Counted from the first letter of the stretch, positions 1-7,151 are shown. The stretch is DNA of 64,000 bases from Lunatimonas lonarensis (GCF_000390185.1 NZ_AQHR01000110.1:1-64000); one strand, 5' to 3'. The notes: generated by a model not told the origin, from the letters alone. Program-made: numbers and translations.

Positions 1-226
1 AAAAAACAACTACTTCTGAGCGGTTAGCTGCAATGTGGGTTAAAAAGCTTAATCTGGGAAAATTAATCTGATAGTTTTGTTTTTATTTATGGGGCCTTTT
101 CCCAGAATTTGTCTTTTCTTTTCTCGGCTAGAGTGCTTTGAATTTCCAGTTTGAGTACCTCGAACCCGAATATATAGGGATATATGGACGGGAAATTATG
201 CCAGCTGGATGTTTGCGATTAGTGGA
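1..226. other. non-coding edge of the window
   Basis: No coding sequence is seen here. It is A/T-rich and lies downstream of the minus-strand oxidoreductase gene. A 10-bp inverted repeat (TCTGGGAAAA near 54 and TTTTCCCAGA near 99) is the only structure noticed; with its long loop it is not a convincing terminator. Confidence 0.5.
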
Positions 227-1324
227 CTATTTTTCGACCAAGACCCTTCTTCCCTCCCGGTCACTTTGAATGGCCGCTTCCAGGATTTCGACCACGATCA
301 GGTTGTTTTCCAGGGAAGATAGGTCGTAGGGCTGCATGCTGATTTCCTTGCGGATCAGTCCGGCAAAAAACGAAAAGGGATCATCGTACGGATAGGGCCG
401 GGGAGCCAGCTTGGTGTCGCTTTCCTGCCTTTGTCCCGGCAACCGGCTACTTAGGCGCGTGCCGTCGCGGGCGATCAGGTAGCCCGTCTCCCCATAGGCT
501 TCCAGGTCCTTGCGGCTAAAGGGCCAGTTCCACGAGGCCTGTATCACCCCTTTGGTGCGGGGATACTGCACCAAGATGGTGGCGTCGTCGTCCACCTTGG
601 GGTAGGTATCCGTTTTGATTTGCTTGAGCTCCGCCGTGACGGAGATGGGCCGCTCGCCCTGCATCAGCCAGGTAAGCAGGTTGGCGCCGTAGCAGCCAAA
701 GTCGATCACCGCTCCGCCCCCATTCTGCACCGGGTCGGCCAGCCAGTCCAAAAACTCCGGATTCACGCCGATCTCTTTGGGTCCCTCGTGGCCATCGTTG
801 ATGATCACGCGACGGAGTTCGCCGATGGCCTTTTCTTCGTGCACCTGCCGGTACACCTCTTGGTTGGACGCATACCAGGTGGTCTCGTAGTTGGTAATCA
901 GCAGGATGTCATGCGCTTTGGCCAAGCGGGCCATTTCGTTGGCATGGGCGGTACTCACTGCCAGGGGTTTCTCCACCATCACGTGCACTCCCCGGGGCGC
1001 GCAGGCCTGCACTACCTCCAGGTGTTCGTAGATGGAGCCAAATGCCGTGACACCCTCCGGCGTTACCTTATCGAACATCTCCTCCATGCTATTAACGTGC
1101 AGGGACATGGGCAGCTTGTAACTGCCCATCAGCCGGGAGGCCAGGTCGCGGTTAGGCTCCACGATGGCCACGATCTCCACATCCCCCTTATCGGCCCTGC
1201 CCAGTATCCAGTGCACATGCGAGTGGGTGAGCCCCACCACGGCCAATTTCACCTTTTGGCGTTCTTGGGCAAAGGCAGTGCCAAGCGTAAGCAGCAGGAG
1301 TAGGGAGCTAAGGAGCTGGGTCAT
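227..1324 (-). CDS. Gfo/Idh/MocA family oxidoreductase, exported
   Basis: A 365-residue NAD(P)-dependent oxidoreductase of the Gfo/Idh/MocA superfamily, which acts on sugars and cyclitols. The first ~19 residues are a signal peptide ending in TAFA, so the protein is probably periplasmic. The Rossmann part starts with KLAVVGLTHSHVHW, a divergent GxGxxH-like nucleotide-binding turn, and EKPLAVS (about residues 117-123) is the hallmark EKP motif. The C-terminal half contains GGGAVIDFGCYGANLL, the usual second-domain motif. The substrate cannot be read from sequence. The gene is isolated from its neighbours, with a promoter-like box about 27 bp upstream. Exported members are common in Bacteroidota, often in sugar or cyclitol degradation. 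Confidence 0.85.
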   Translation of the reverse strand: MTQLLSSLLLLLTLGTAFAQERQKVKLAVVGLTHSHVHWILGRADKGDVEIVAIVEPNRDLASRLMGSYKLPMSLHVNSMEEMFDKVTPEGVTAFGSIYEHLEVVQACAPRGVHVMVEKPLAVSTAHANEMARLAKAHDILLITNYETTWYASNQEVYRQVHEEKAIGELRRVIINDGHEGPKEIGVNPEFLDWLADPVQNGGGAVIDFGCYGANLLTWLMQGERPISVTAELKQIKTDTYPKVDDDATILVQYPRTKGVIQASWNWPFSRKDLEAYGETGYLIARDGTRLSSRLPGQRQESDTKLAPRPYPYDDPFSFFAGLIRKEISMQPYDLSSLENNLIVVEILEAAIQSDREGRRVLVEK

Positions 1325-1350
1325 GGGTTTGACGGGTTTGTGGCGTAAGG

Positions 1351-1358
1351 TAAAGGTA
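1351..1358 (-). promoter_or_regulatory. predicted -7 promoter box of the oxidoreductase gene
   Basis: On the minus strand this reads TACCTTTA, matching the Bacteroidota -7 pattern TAnnTTTG/A, 27 nt before the start codon at 1324. No clear -33 TTTG partner is seen. The same type of box precedes several other genes here (aspS, oxyR, the iron-binding protein). Confidence 0.4.
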
Positions 1359-1572
1359 GGTAAAAATGGATAATTGGCCGAAAGTAGGTATTTATTCGGT
1401 TTCTAAATTGTAGATATTCACCTAAATCTTAGGTTGTTTTTCGGAGAACAAGCCCGAATCATCCCGGAAAAGTCCTATCTTATGCGATTAAATCGAACCG
1501 AACTAAAAAAATACCCAAATAGATTCCGATTCACTTTTATCCTACCGTTGCGCTTTTGTGACTTTTGGATAA

Positions 1573-1872
<300 letters not shown>

Positions 1873-1959
1873 GTGGCTCTTATCTTCTACGTATGAAATT
1901 TCTCGCCCGCCTAGAATCTACAGGAATGAAAAAGGCACTAAACTAAGTATTATAGCCAA

Positions 1960-1992
1960 AGACCGTCGAGGTTCAAAAAACCTCAACGGTCT
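1960..1992. other. imperfect inverted repeat (hairpin)
   Basis: AGACCGTCGAGGTT and AACCTCAACGGTCT form a 13-pair hairpin with one mismatch around a 5-nt loop. It lies just past the stop of the minus-strand gene at 2026, so it may end that transcript. It lacks a good U-tract on either strand. Confidence 0.4.
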
Positions 1993-2025
1993 ATAAGGCT
2001 CCTATATTCTTTTTTCCGGTCGGTA

Positions 2026-2232
2026 TCAGATCAATCCCAATCTCCGCTTTTCTTCTTTAAATTTTTCCGCGCGGGCGGCCTTCATTCTTTCATAATTTTC
2101 TTTTCCGTAGATTTTATAAAAATACTCATCGCCTACTAATGGGATATGACCGTCTTTATCTGCATCCAGGTAAAGATTCCTTATGTCCCTGTCCAACTCT
2201 TCATCCGTGATATTTATTTTCTTGTTTTGCAT
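2026..2232 (-). CDS. small hypothetical protein (68 aa)
   Basis: A short, charged, soluble protein with no signal peptide or membrane segment; Lys/Glu/Asp/Arg make up a large share and the C-terminus (residues ~48-68) looks helical. The start chosen is ATG at 2232 (MQNKKINITDEEL); a TTG two codons upstream is also possible. It follows the gene at 2239 by only a few bases, so the two are probably co-transcribed. I do not recognise the family. The two-gene arrangement next to a restriction-system scar would fit a small accessory module, but nothing in the sequence proves it. Confidence 0.55.
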   Translation of the reverse strand: MQNKKINITDEELDRDIRNLYLDADKDGHIPLVGDEYFYKIYGKENYERMKAARAEKFKEEKRRLGLI

Positions 2233-2238
2233 TTTCAA

Positions 2239-2601
2239 CTACTTTCTGGTGAAATTATAGAGTCCTTTAATAAACCGGCCTTGATATTCATTCATGATAG
2301 ACCAAATTTCGCTATAAAACGGAACCTTGTCCTTTTGGGAGGGCAGGCTTTTGATGTGGTCTTTGAAATTGCCGTAATCAAGATGGGTAATTGTGGTGAC
2401 CAGTAAGGCTTCCACTTCCTTTCTAGAGGCAAAAACCCGGTAGGCATAATCTTTCTGAGTGGAGGTTTCAATCCTTGTAGCCTCAAATACGTTGGCCAAG
2501 TCTTCTTTTTTTCTGGCCCGTACGATTAATTCATTTTCTTTTTGATCGGAAAAATTGTTTTTGACAATTGAATAAAATCCATTTTCGGTTGCTATCCACA
2601 T
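2239..2601 (-). CDS. uncharacterised protein beginning MWIATENGFYSIV (120 aa)
   Basis: A soluble 120-residue protein. Its N-terminus (MWIATENGFYSIV, then LIVRARKKEDLANVF) resembles a family of uncharacterised small bacterial proteins that open with M-W-[IL]-x-T-E-x-G-F-[YF]-S-x-V and carry a VRAR-like strand. No catalytic motif is visible. It is the first gene of a likely two-gene transcript with the 68-residue protein. Function unknown. The family resemblance is from memory and not verified. Confidence 0.65.
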   Translation of the reverse strand: MWIATENGFYSIVKNNFSDQKENELIVRARKKEDLANVFEATRIETSTQKDYAYRVFASRKEVEALLVTTITHLDYGNFKDHIKSLPSQKDKVPFYSEIWSIMNEYQGRFIKGLYNFTRK

Positions 2602-2861
2602 ATAGTTTACAATTGAGGTTTATTTATTTTATAGCCTTACTTCATCATTGGGTCACCATCCCTTCTTTTTAGCTCATTTATATCCATTCTTTTTCAGCTT
2701 GAATCAAGTATCAATATACCTATTTTTTGGCACTTTAAAAAGGATATTGGCATGAATAACAAGTGTATTTTCACGCTATATGAATCCTTCCATTTTAGAG
2801 CTAGTCACCATTTTTGGTCGGATGCGCTTGGTAGGTTGAATGGTTATTTACAGTAAGAAGG
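2602..2861. other. intergenic, no gene seen
   Basis: About 260 bp of A/T-rich sequence between the 120-residue gene and the terminator of the small-protein array. It must contain the promoter for the minus-strand pair at 2026-2601, but I see no convincing box. Confidence 0.4.
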
Positions 2862-2899
2862 AAAAAACCGGTCAGACGGTTGTGAATCGTCTGACCGGT
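2862..2899 (-). terminator. rho-independent terminator of the small-protein array
   Basis: A perfect 12-bp stem (ACCGGTCAGACG / CGTCTGACCGGT) with a 9-nt loop. On the minus strand the stem is followed by six T. It lies ~120 bp past the stop of the last array gene (3021) and closes the transcript coming from about 4,090. Confidence 0.8.
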
Positions 2900-3020
2900 C
2901 GCAAAAACAACGGCCCTGACATGGACGCAACGATCGCAAAGGGATTGGTAAAAGAGGCGTAGCCCTGTCATCTTCAAACCGGCTGAGGGTGGTCCATTAC
3001 GCAAAATTAATATGGCAGAC

Positions 3021-3221
3021 TCACTGCTGTTTTCCTTGGTCTTTTTGGCCCATTGGGCGAAATAACCACCAACGAAGCAAAAAATAATGAAGGATCCCGG
3101 CTGCTAGGGAACTATAAAAGCCGATTTCCTTGGGATTAAAGGATCCATTAGACCCAATCGACATTAAAACCAACGTAAAGATGAGGCTTCCAATCAAGAG
3201 AATAGTTTTATTCCAATCCAT
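3021..3221 (-). CDS. two-TM small membrane protein, family A (copy 1)
   Basis: A 66-residue protein with two hydrophobic segments (about residues 6-23 and 35-50) flanking the core NGSFNPKEIGFYSS, and a basic, polar tail (FRPMGQKDQGKQQ). The core G-[ST]-x-[ND]-x(4)-G-F-Y is shared by eight small proteins in this locus. The nucleotide sequence is almost identical to the gene at 6283-6483, so one was copied from the other recently. It is the last gene of the unit, 7 bp after the family B gene, and is followed by a terminator. Function unknown; small paired two-TM proteins of this kind would fit bacteriocin immunity or membrane-stress roles, as hypotheses. Confidence 0.75.
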   Translation of the reverse strand: MDWNKTILLIGSLIFTLVLMSIGSNGSFNPKEIGFYSSLAAGILHYFLLRWWLFRPMGQKDQGKQQ

Positions 3222-3228
3222 GGCAGGG

Positions 3229-3426
3229 CTATTTTACTTTATCCAAATAATCCTTCTGGTATTTTTTCAACGTGGCCCGAATGCTAAACTCTAACGAAAT
3301 TGCGAGGCCGATACAGATATAGAATCCAAGTTCTGTTAAGTCAAAAGTACCAGAGGGCATAAGCCACATAAACATAACGCTCATGGATGCAATTCCTACT
3401 ATTGGTTTCAAAAAGGTTCTTCTCAT
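3229..3426 (-). CDS. two-TM small membrane protein, family B (copy 1)
   Basis: A 65-residue protein with two predicted membrane segments and core SGTFDLTELGFY (residues ~25-36), ending in a basic helix (RATLKKYQKDYLDKVK). It is the paralogue of 6491-6688 and more distantly of 7313-7501 and 7961-8167. Family B differs from A by an aromatic MWLMP motif before the core and a KKYQKD-type tail. It is followed directly by a family A gene, the same B-A order as at 6283-6688, and preceded by the 41-residue peptide ORF. Role unknown. Confidence 0.75.
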   Translation of the reverse strand: MRRTFLKPIVGIASMSVMFMWLMPSGTFDLTELGFYICIGLAISLEFSIRATLKKYQKDYLDKVK

Positions 3427-3452
3427 TTTTTGACTTGTTTAAACTATGTAAA

Positions 3453-3578
3453 CTAACTTGCCAATAATTGATCGGTTACCCATGCTCCAACTCTTTGAAT
3501 AAAACTTAAATCGCATGCTATTACTGCACCACCTACCCACCCGCTAGCCGAAGCGAATTTGACAAATTTTAAAGTCAT
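3453..3578 (-). CDS. 41-residue hydrophobic peptide ORF, bacteriocin-like
   Basis: A short ORF (MTLKFVKFAS...GWVGGAVIACDL...VGAWVTDQLLAS) with a Gly-rich hydrophobic centre and a single Cys. It lies 26 bp upstream of the family B gene, in the same direction. Its ATG overlaps by one base (TAATG) the stop of a short upstream open stretch that has no usual start codon, so it may be coupled or may be the end of a frameshifted older gene. The ending (VGAWVTDQLLAS) loosely resembles the end of the 312-residue lipoprotein (VTYGIASQLLTSC). It could be a class II bacteriocin-like peptide, a remnant, or chance. Confidence 0.35.
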   Translation of the reverse strand: MTLKFVKFASASGWVGGAVIACDLSFIQRVGAWVTDQLLAS

Positions 3579-3728
3579 TATACACTTGCACCACGAGCAA
3601 TACGACCATCAATATCCTTAGGTCCCTTACGCTCAAGAGTGGGAAGTTACTGCTGTTTGCTATCCGCTCTTTAATCTTAAAGACCAACTACCAGTGAGGT
3701 GATAGTCGATTTTCTTATCGAATTCATA

Positions 3729-3929
3729 TTATTTTTCCGGTTTTTTTTGGAATTTTTTAACTGTCCAAGCAGTGGAGAACGATCCGAACAATCCGGTAAA
3801 TAAAGACCAATAAAATCCAAAACTTTTCGGATTTGTCGAGCCCAATGGATTTAATACCATCAGGGTAAATGCACACAGCAACCCAAATATTAGTGAGACT
3901 AAATGCTCTTTCCAGTTTTTAAACTTCAT
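3729..3929 (-). CDS. two-TM small membrane protein, divergent member
   Basis: A 66-residue protein starting MKFKNWKEHLVS with two hydrophobic segments around LGSTNPKSFGFY, a divergent form of the shared core (T for F at the third position), and a basic tail (VKKFQKKPEK). ATG at 3929 is preferred to a start 13 codons upstream, because the extension has no relation to the paralogues. It is the first intact gene downstream of repeat copy 1 and lies after the scar of a lipoprotein gene. Function unknown. Confidence 0.65.
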   Translation of the reverse strand: MKFKNWKEHLVSLIFGLLCAFTLMVLNPLGSTNPKSFGFYWSLFTGLFGSFSTAWTVKKFQKKPEK

Positions 3930-3990
3930 TCTATTAAGGTCTCCAGCAAGTGCACAACAAACAACCAACTATTTCTAGTGGAGCTCCTTC

Positions 3991-4072
3991 TAAACGGTGT
4001 TTTTAGTTATAAATGGTTCATCAGAGTGTTCCACATTGTTGACAAAAGGATCCAGTATCGCTATTTGGTTGG
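3991..4072 (-). pseudogene. deletion remnant of a second lipoprotein gene
   Basis: Read on the minus strand this gives LDPFVNNVEHSDEPFITK followed by a stop, matching LDPFIRNVELSDDPFVTK inside the 312-residue lipoprotein (about residues 160-177). The DNA just upstream (4072-4110) matches the 5' leader of that lipoprotein gene. The junction is CCAACCAAA, a 9-mer found in the intact gene both in the leader and at codons PNQ before the matching segment. A deletion between two such direct repeats would produce exactly this fusion. No coding capacity remains. Confidence 0.75.
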
Positions 4073-4092
4073 AAATAATTTAGCTGAATGCC

Positions 4093-4129
4093 CAAATCTA
4101 AAATCGACCCACTGAAATTTCATTTCAGT
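4093..4129 (-). promoter_or_regulatory. promoter with palindromic operator, copy 1
   Basis: Minus strand: the palindrome ACTGAAATGAAATTTCAGT (8-3-8), then 10 nt, then TAGATTTG, which fits the Bacteroidota -7 box TAnnTTTG. It would drive the unit 3929 to 3021, reading first through the lipoprotein remnant. Confidence 0.55.
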
Positions 4130-4308
4130 CTGGAATTTTTTTTACCACAAAGGCCGCAAAGGGGTTTAGTTCAGGGATCAGACCTGAAATCTTTTTGCTA
4201 GCATCCGAATCTTTTGCATTTGTGAGGTTTCACCCAAAGACCGCGAAGGCAACGCAGAGATCGCAAAGGGGTTTAGTTCAGGCGGGTTAGCCCTGACATC
4301 TTTTTGCG
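4093..4308. repeat. array intergenic repeat, copy 1
   Basis: A composite element: promoter/palindrome module, a T-rich tract, short tandem units of the type CGCAAAGACCGC, and an inverted repeat TTCAGG...CCTGAA followed by CTTTTTGC. This copy holds two successive unit-plus-hairpin modules. Related copies start at 5906, 7004, 7553 and 8450. Confidence 0.75.
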
Positions 4309-4726
4309 TTTTGAACCGTATGAGCGGCTGCAGAGAGTTCAGCAATCCCTGCCTCGTGGGTTCAATGATCTCTAAGGGCAGAGCCTTTTACTCAACGGCT
4401 TCTCTGGAGTTGATTTTATCAGCTTACGACGGGTATTGTTTTTAATTGGAGATCTATGGCCATGCAAGCAGGAAACATCAGACCGGGTATAAATGAAGTG
4501 TTTTACAATCAATTTTAAACGGTATTTTCAGGTGTTAAGTATATGGTTAGTTTTGTGTACTAGGTAAATACTGCATATATGGCCAGTGACGGAGCTTTAG
4601 AAATACCTGAATAAATCCATGTAGCAATCGACACTGGCCCTATATAGTTGAAAATGTTTTTCTTTCTATCAAGTAAGAGCGTATGTACTTTGCAGCTACG
4701 CTTATTCTACCAAATGTTAGTTTCTT
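4309..4726. other. intergenic with a long inverted repeat
   Basis: No gene is seen in ~420 bp. An inverted repeat of ~15 bp (GCATATATGGCCAGTG at 4573-4588 and CACTGGCCCTATATA at 4632-4646) encloses ~43 nt. It may mark a transcript end for the lipoprotein unit or a small element; it has no T-tract. Confidence 0.4.
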
Positions 4727-4915
4727 TTATTTGGTGCCTTTCGTTTTAATGGCTTTAAAACCATAATAAGTAAGAAAATAAGAAAGAAAACCAGCTCCTA
4801 TTGATGTATAAAAACCGATTTCTTTAGGATTAAACGAACCATGTGAGCCAAACGCCATCATAATTAAAATGAAGAAGAAACTGCCTATTGCAAGTCTTTT
4901 TTTAAAACGATCCAT
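4727..4915 (-). CDS. two-TM small membrane protein, family A (copy 2)
   Basis: A 62-residue protein with an N-terminal basic start (MDRFKKRL), two hydrophobic segments and core HGSFNPKEIGFYTS, ending in KAIKTKGTK. Its closest relative is 6685-6876 (same MDRF-KR start and GSHGSFNP core). It starts 8 bp after the stop of the 312-residue lipoprotein gene, so the two are surely co-transcribed. If the lipoprotein C-terminus is a toxin-like module, this would be the matching immunity candidate by position. Function unproven. Confidence 0.75.
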   Translation of the reverse strand: MDRFKKRLAIGSFFFILIMMAFGSHGSFNPKEIGFYTSIGAGFLSYFLTYYGFKAIKTKGTK

Positions 4916-4923
4916 AATTTTTT

Positions 4924-5862
4924 TTATCGGAAACAGGATGTTAACAATTGGGATGCAATGCCATAGGTAACGCCGGTGATAAATCCTCCAGCCCCTCCAA
5001 CAACAGCTGCACTAACGCATCCTGTAACTGTACCAACAATTGGAAAAGTAACTGTACCCACCGTGGCCCCAGAATAACATGCGGCAGTAGCGTACGCTAC
5101 TAAGCCAACCACACCATCTGCTAATACACTTCGGGTATTTACCGAACAACCAGAGGTTTGGAATTCCCCACCTGATTCTGGAAGGAGAACCCTCCTAAAA
5201 CGGTCAATTCCGCCTTCAAGAACGAAATCTGCATATACCAATGTTCCCGTACTTACGCTCAACAGCCCCAATTTCTCCTCATAATTCAACGAATTTGAGT
5301 TTATTATTTGGGTTTGGAAGGCTTGCGCTGTGCTTTTAGTAACAAATGGATCATCAGAAAGTTCCACATTTCTGATAAAAGGATCCAGCATCGCTGTTTG
5401 GTTGGGAGTAAAATAATCCCCTGAATTAAAGGCATCCACACGCGTTCGCGCATTAGGGTTGGATCCCCCGCCCCAAAGACCGTGAAACCCCGCTAGGAAT
5501 TCATCTTTATCGTGACCCTCCAGGCCGATCATTTCCTGTGCCATCGCATGCGCAATTTCGGCAAATAGCTTATCTCCGTTCGCTTGGAGGTCAATGGATT
5601 TTGGGTTTGGTGTATAGTTTTCGACCGCGCTTAATGCGATATCTATTCCATTGGAGTAGATTTTGGTCAATTCCTCGATCTCCGTGGAAAAGTTTGAAGG
5701 TTGTATTTGCTCATCGCCGGCATCAAGCGAATCGCAGGATGCAAACATTAATAGTACTGCGGCTAGGATAAGCAACCGCTGTTTTGATAGGACCGGGAAT
5801 CCATTGCTATTCAGGTTTCCTACTCCTACACTTTTCCAATTTTTAATTAGGGTCTGTCTCAT
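4924..5862 (-). CDS. lipoprotein with bacteriocin-like C-terminal segment (312 aa)
   Basis: An unrecognised protein. Residues ~27-43 are a hydrophobic signal ending in MFASC, a lipobox, giving a predicted lipidated Cys at ~43 after an unusually long (~26-residue) N-terminal extension. Residues ~55-225 are soluble and polar. The last ~75 residues are different: Gly/Ala/Val/Thr-rich, hydrophobic, with several Cys and GxxxG-like spacing (VGTVTFPIVGTVTG, VVGGAGGFITG), ending SQLLTSCFR. Such segments are typical of class II bacteriocin and glycine-zipper membrane peptides. ATG at 5862 is the only usual start in frame. The gene is preceded by repeat copy 2 and followed at 8 bp by a two-TM protein. 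A fragment of a second copy lies at 3991-4072. It could equally be a surface lipoprotein with a membrane-inserting tail. Confidence 0.65.
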   Translation of the reverse strand: MRQTLIKNWKSVGVGNLNSNGFPVLSKQRLLILAAVLLMFASCDSLDAGDEQIQPSNFSTEIEELTKIYSNGIDIALSAVENYTPNPKSIDLQANGDKLFAEIAHAMAQEMIGLEGHDKDEFLAGFHGLWGGGSNPNARTRVDAFNSGDYFTPNQTAMLDPFIRNVELSDDPFVTKSTAQAFQTQIINSNSLNYEEKLGLLSVSTGTLVYADFVLEGGIDRFRRVLLPESGGEFQTSGCSVNTRSVLADGVVGLVAYATAACYSGATVGTVTFPIVGTVTGCVSAAVVGGAGGFITGVTYGIASQLLTSCFR

Positions 5863-5905
5863 AACGAATTAGATTTTTTGGTTGGAAATAATTTAGCTGA
5901 ATGGC

Positions 5906-5942
5906 CAAATCTAAAATCGACCCACTGAAATTTCATTTCAGT
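5906..5942 (-). promoter_or_regulatory. promoter with palindromic operator, copy 2
   Basis: Same arrangement as copy 1: 19-bp palindrome at 5924-5942, 10-nt spacer, TAGATTTG box at 5906-5913. The predicted transcription start near 5900 leaves a leader of about 38 nt before the lipoprotein ATG. Confidence 0.6.
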
Positions 5943-6089
5943 CTGGAAGTTTTTTTTACCGCAAAGACCGCGAAGGCAACGCAGAGACCGCAAAGGGGTT
6001 GAGTTCAGGGGTGTAGCCCTGCAATCTTAGTAGAAAAAGTGATAATATGGTGTGGTAAGGGGCGCCAGCCCTGGTATCTTTTTGCGGGA
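5906..6089. repeat. array intergenic repeat, copy 2
   Basis: Palindrome and promoter module, T-tract, tandem CGCAAAGACCGC-type units, then two short G/C inverted repeats, the last ending CTTTTTGCGGGA. Its inner end closely matches copy 4 (7554-7820). Confidence 0.75.
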
Positions 6090-6104
6090 ATAAGTTGATA
6101 TTGG

Positions 6105-6182
6105 GCCAAATCCACCCATTGGCGTCACCCAGGCTACCGAAGCATCGCCTCGCACTGGTGACAGATCGTATCCATCCCTCTT
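6105..6182. repeat. 78-bp repeat, copy a
   Basis: A second repeat type, nearly identical to 7152-7230. It runs from CCAAATCCACCCATTGG to ATCCATCCCTCTTCC and contains GTCACCCAG and CTGGTGAC as an internal inverted repeat, so it could fold as RNA or single-stranded DNA. It contains no ORF. Confidence 0.65.
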
Positions 6183-6282
6183 CCTTTCGCCCGTGGCGTG
6201 AACCCTTTTCTGCTATGATTACGAGGCACCGGTCGGTTTTCCTTTTTTTATCTTTTTACCCTTAAAATAAAACCAGCCCTGG

Positions 6283-6483
6283 TCAGTCCTTCTTCCCTTG
6301 GTCTTTTTGGCCCATTGGGCGAAATAACCACCAACGAAGCAAAAAATAATGAAGGATCCCGGCTGCTAGGGAACTATAAAAGCCGATTTCCTTGGGATTA
6401 AAGGACCCATTGGACTCAAACGACATCAAAACCAACGTAAAGATGAGGCTTCCAATCAAGAGAATTATTTTGTCCCAATTCAC
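6283..6483 (-). CDS. two-TM small membrane protein, family A (copy 3)
   Basis: A 66-residue protein, nearly identical to 3021-3221 apart from a few changes (ESNGSF for GSNGSF; tail GKKD for GKQQ). Two hydrophobic segments flank the GFYSSLAAG core. It lies 7 bp after the family B gene 6491-6688, repeating the B-A order of the 3.0-3.4 kb copy. High nucleotide identity over the pair points to a recent segmental duplication. Function unknown. Confidence 0.75.
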   Translation of the reverse strand: MNWDKIILLIGSLIFTLVLMSFESNGSFNPKEIGFYSSLAAGILHYFLLRWWLFRPMGQKDQGKKD

Positions 6484-6490
6484 GGCGAAT

Positions 6491-6688
6491 CTATTTTAAT
6501 TTACCTAAAAAGTCCTTCTGGTATTTTTTCAACGTGGCCCGAATGCTAAACTCCAACGAGACTGCCAAGACGACACAGATATAAAATCCAAGTTCTGTAA
6601 AGTCAAAAATACCAAAGGGCATTAGCCACATGAACATCAAGCTCAAGGATGCAATTCCTACTGCTGGTTTCAATATGATCCTTCTCAT
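6491..6688 (-). CDS. two-TM small membrane protein, family B (copy 2)
   Basis: A 65-residue paralogue of 3229-3426 with core FGIFDFTELGFY and tail RATLKKYQKDFLGKLK. Its ATG overlaps the stop of the upstream gene 6685-6876 by 4 bases (ATGA), implying translational coupling. It is the middle gene of a three-gene unit A-B-A. In this copy the core residue after G is I instead of the usual S or T. Confidence 0.75.
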   Translation of the reverse strand: MRRIILKPAVGIASLSLMFMWLMPFGIFDFTELGFYICVVLAVSLEFSIRATLKKYQKDFLGKLK

Positions 6689-6876
6689 TTCTTGATTCTT
6701 TTTTCAATCAATGCTCGAAAACCGTACAAAGTGAGAAAATAGAAAAGTATCCCGGCCCCTATGGACGTATAGAACCCGACTTCCACCGGATTAAACGAAC
6801 CATGGGAACCAAACGTCATCAAAACAAGCACAAAGACAACACTGACAAGCTTAAGTCTTTTCCTAAATCGATCCAT
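6685..6876 (-). CDS. two-TM small membrane protein, family A (copy 4)
   Basis: A 63-residue protein starting MDRFRKRLKLVS, with two hydrophobic segments around HGSFNPVEVGFYTS and a basic end (EKRIKK). It is the paralogue of 4727-4915, the gene that follows the lipoprotein. Here no lipoprotein gene precedes it; the unit starts ~120 nt downstream of the predicted promoter in repeat copy 3. A start 15 codons upstream is rejected because the extension does not match the paralogue. Confidence 0.75.
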   Translation of the reverse strand: MDRFRKRLKLVSVVFVLVLMTFGSHGSFNPVEVGFYTSIGAGILFYFLTLYGFRALIEKRIKK

Positions 6877-7003
6877 AATGCCTTCGTTTAGTACAAAGAA
6901 ACACAGCACTTCAACCAGCACTTCTCAGACTGTGCGTATGGTTTTTAGATAGGGGAAAATGCTCCAGAATAACCCCACTTTCTGGAGGGAATTCGCCGAA
7001 ACA

Positions 7004-7040
7004 TAAAAATACCCCCTACTCACTGAAATTTCATTTCAGT
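7004..7040 (-). promoter_or_regulatory. promoter with palindromic operator, copy 3
   Basis: The 19-bp palindrome (7022-7040) is perfect. The spacer has a different sequence but is again 10 nt, and the box is TATTTTTA (TAnnTTTA) at 7004-7011. Conserved spacing despite spacer divergence supports a functional promoter-operator pair. Confidence 0.55.
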
Positions 7041-7130
7041 CTGGAAGTTTTTTTTACCGCAAAGACCGCAAAGGTGACGCAAAGACCGCAAAAGGGTTGA
7101 GTTCAGGGATCAGACCTGAAGTCTTTTTGC
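7021..7130. repeat. array intergenic repeat, copy 3
   Basis: A shorter copy: palindrome, T-tract, two CGCAAAGACCGC-type units and one TTCAGG...CCTGAA hairpin ending CTTTTTGC. It lacks the AAATCTAAAATCGACCC flank seen in the other four. Confidence 0.75.
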
Positions 7131-7151
7131 AGGAATAAGCTATGTTTAGTG

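Noticed and set aside
620-1303. Long plus-strand open frame opposite the Gfo/Idh gene
   Set aside because: His/Gly/Val-rich translation typical of an antisense shadow of a G/C-rich gene; no recognisable domain.
2801-3004. 67-codon minus-strand ORF past the small-protein array
   Set aside because: It runs through the terminator hairpin and repeat-derived sequence, so it is not a gene.
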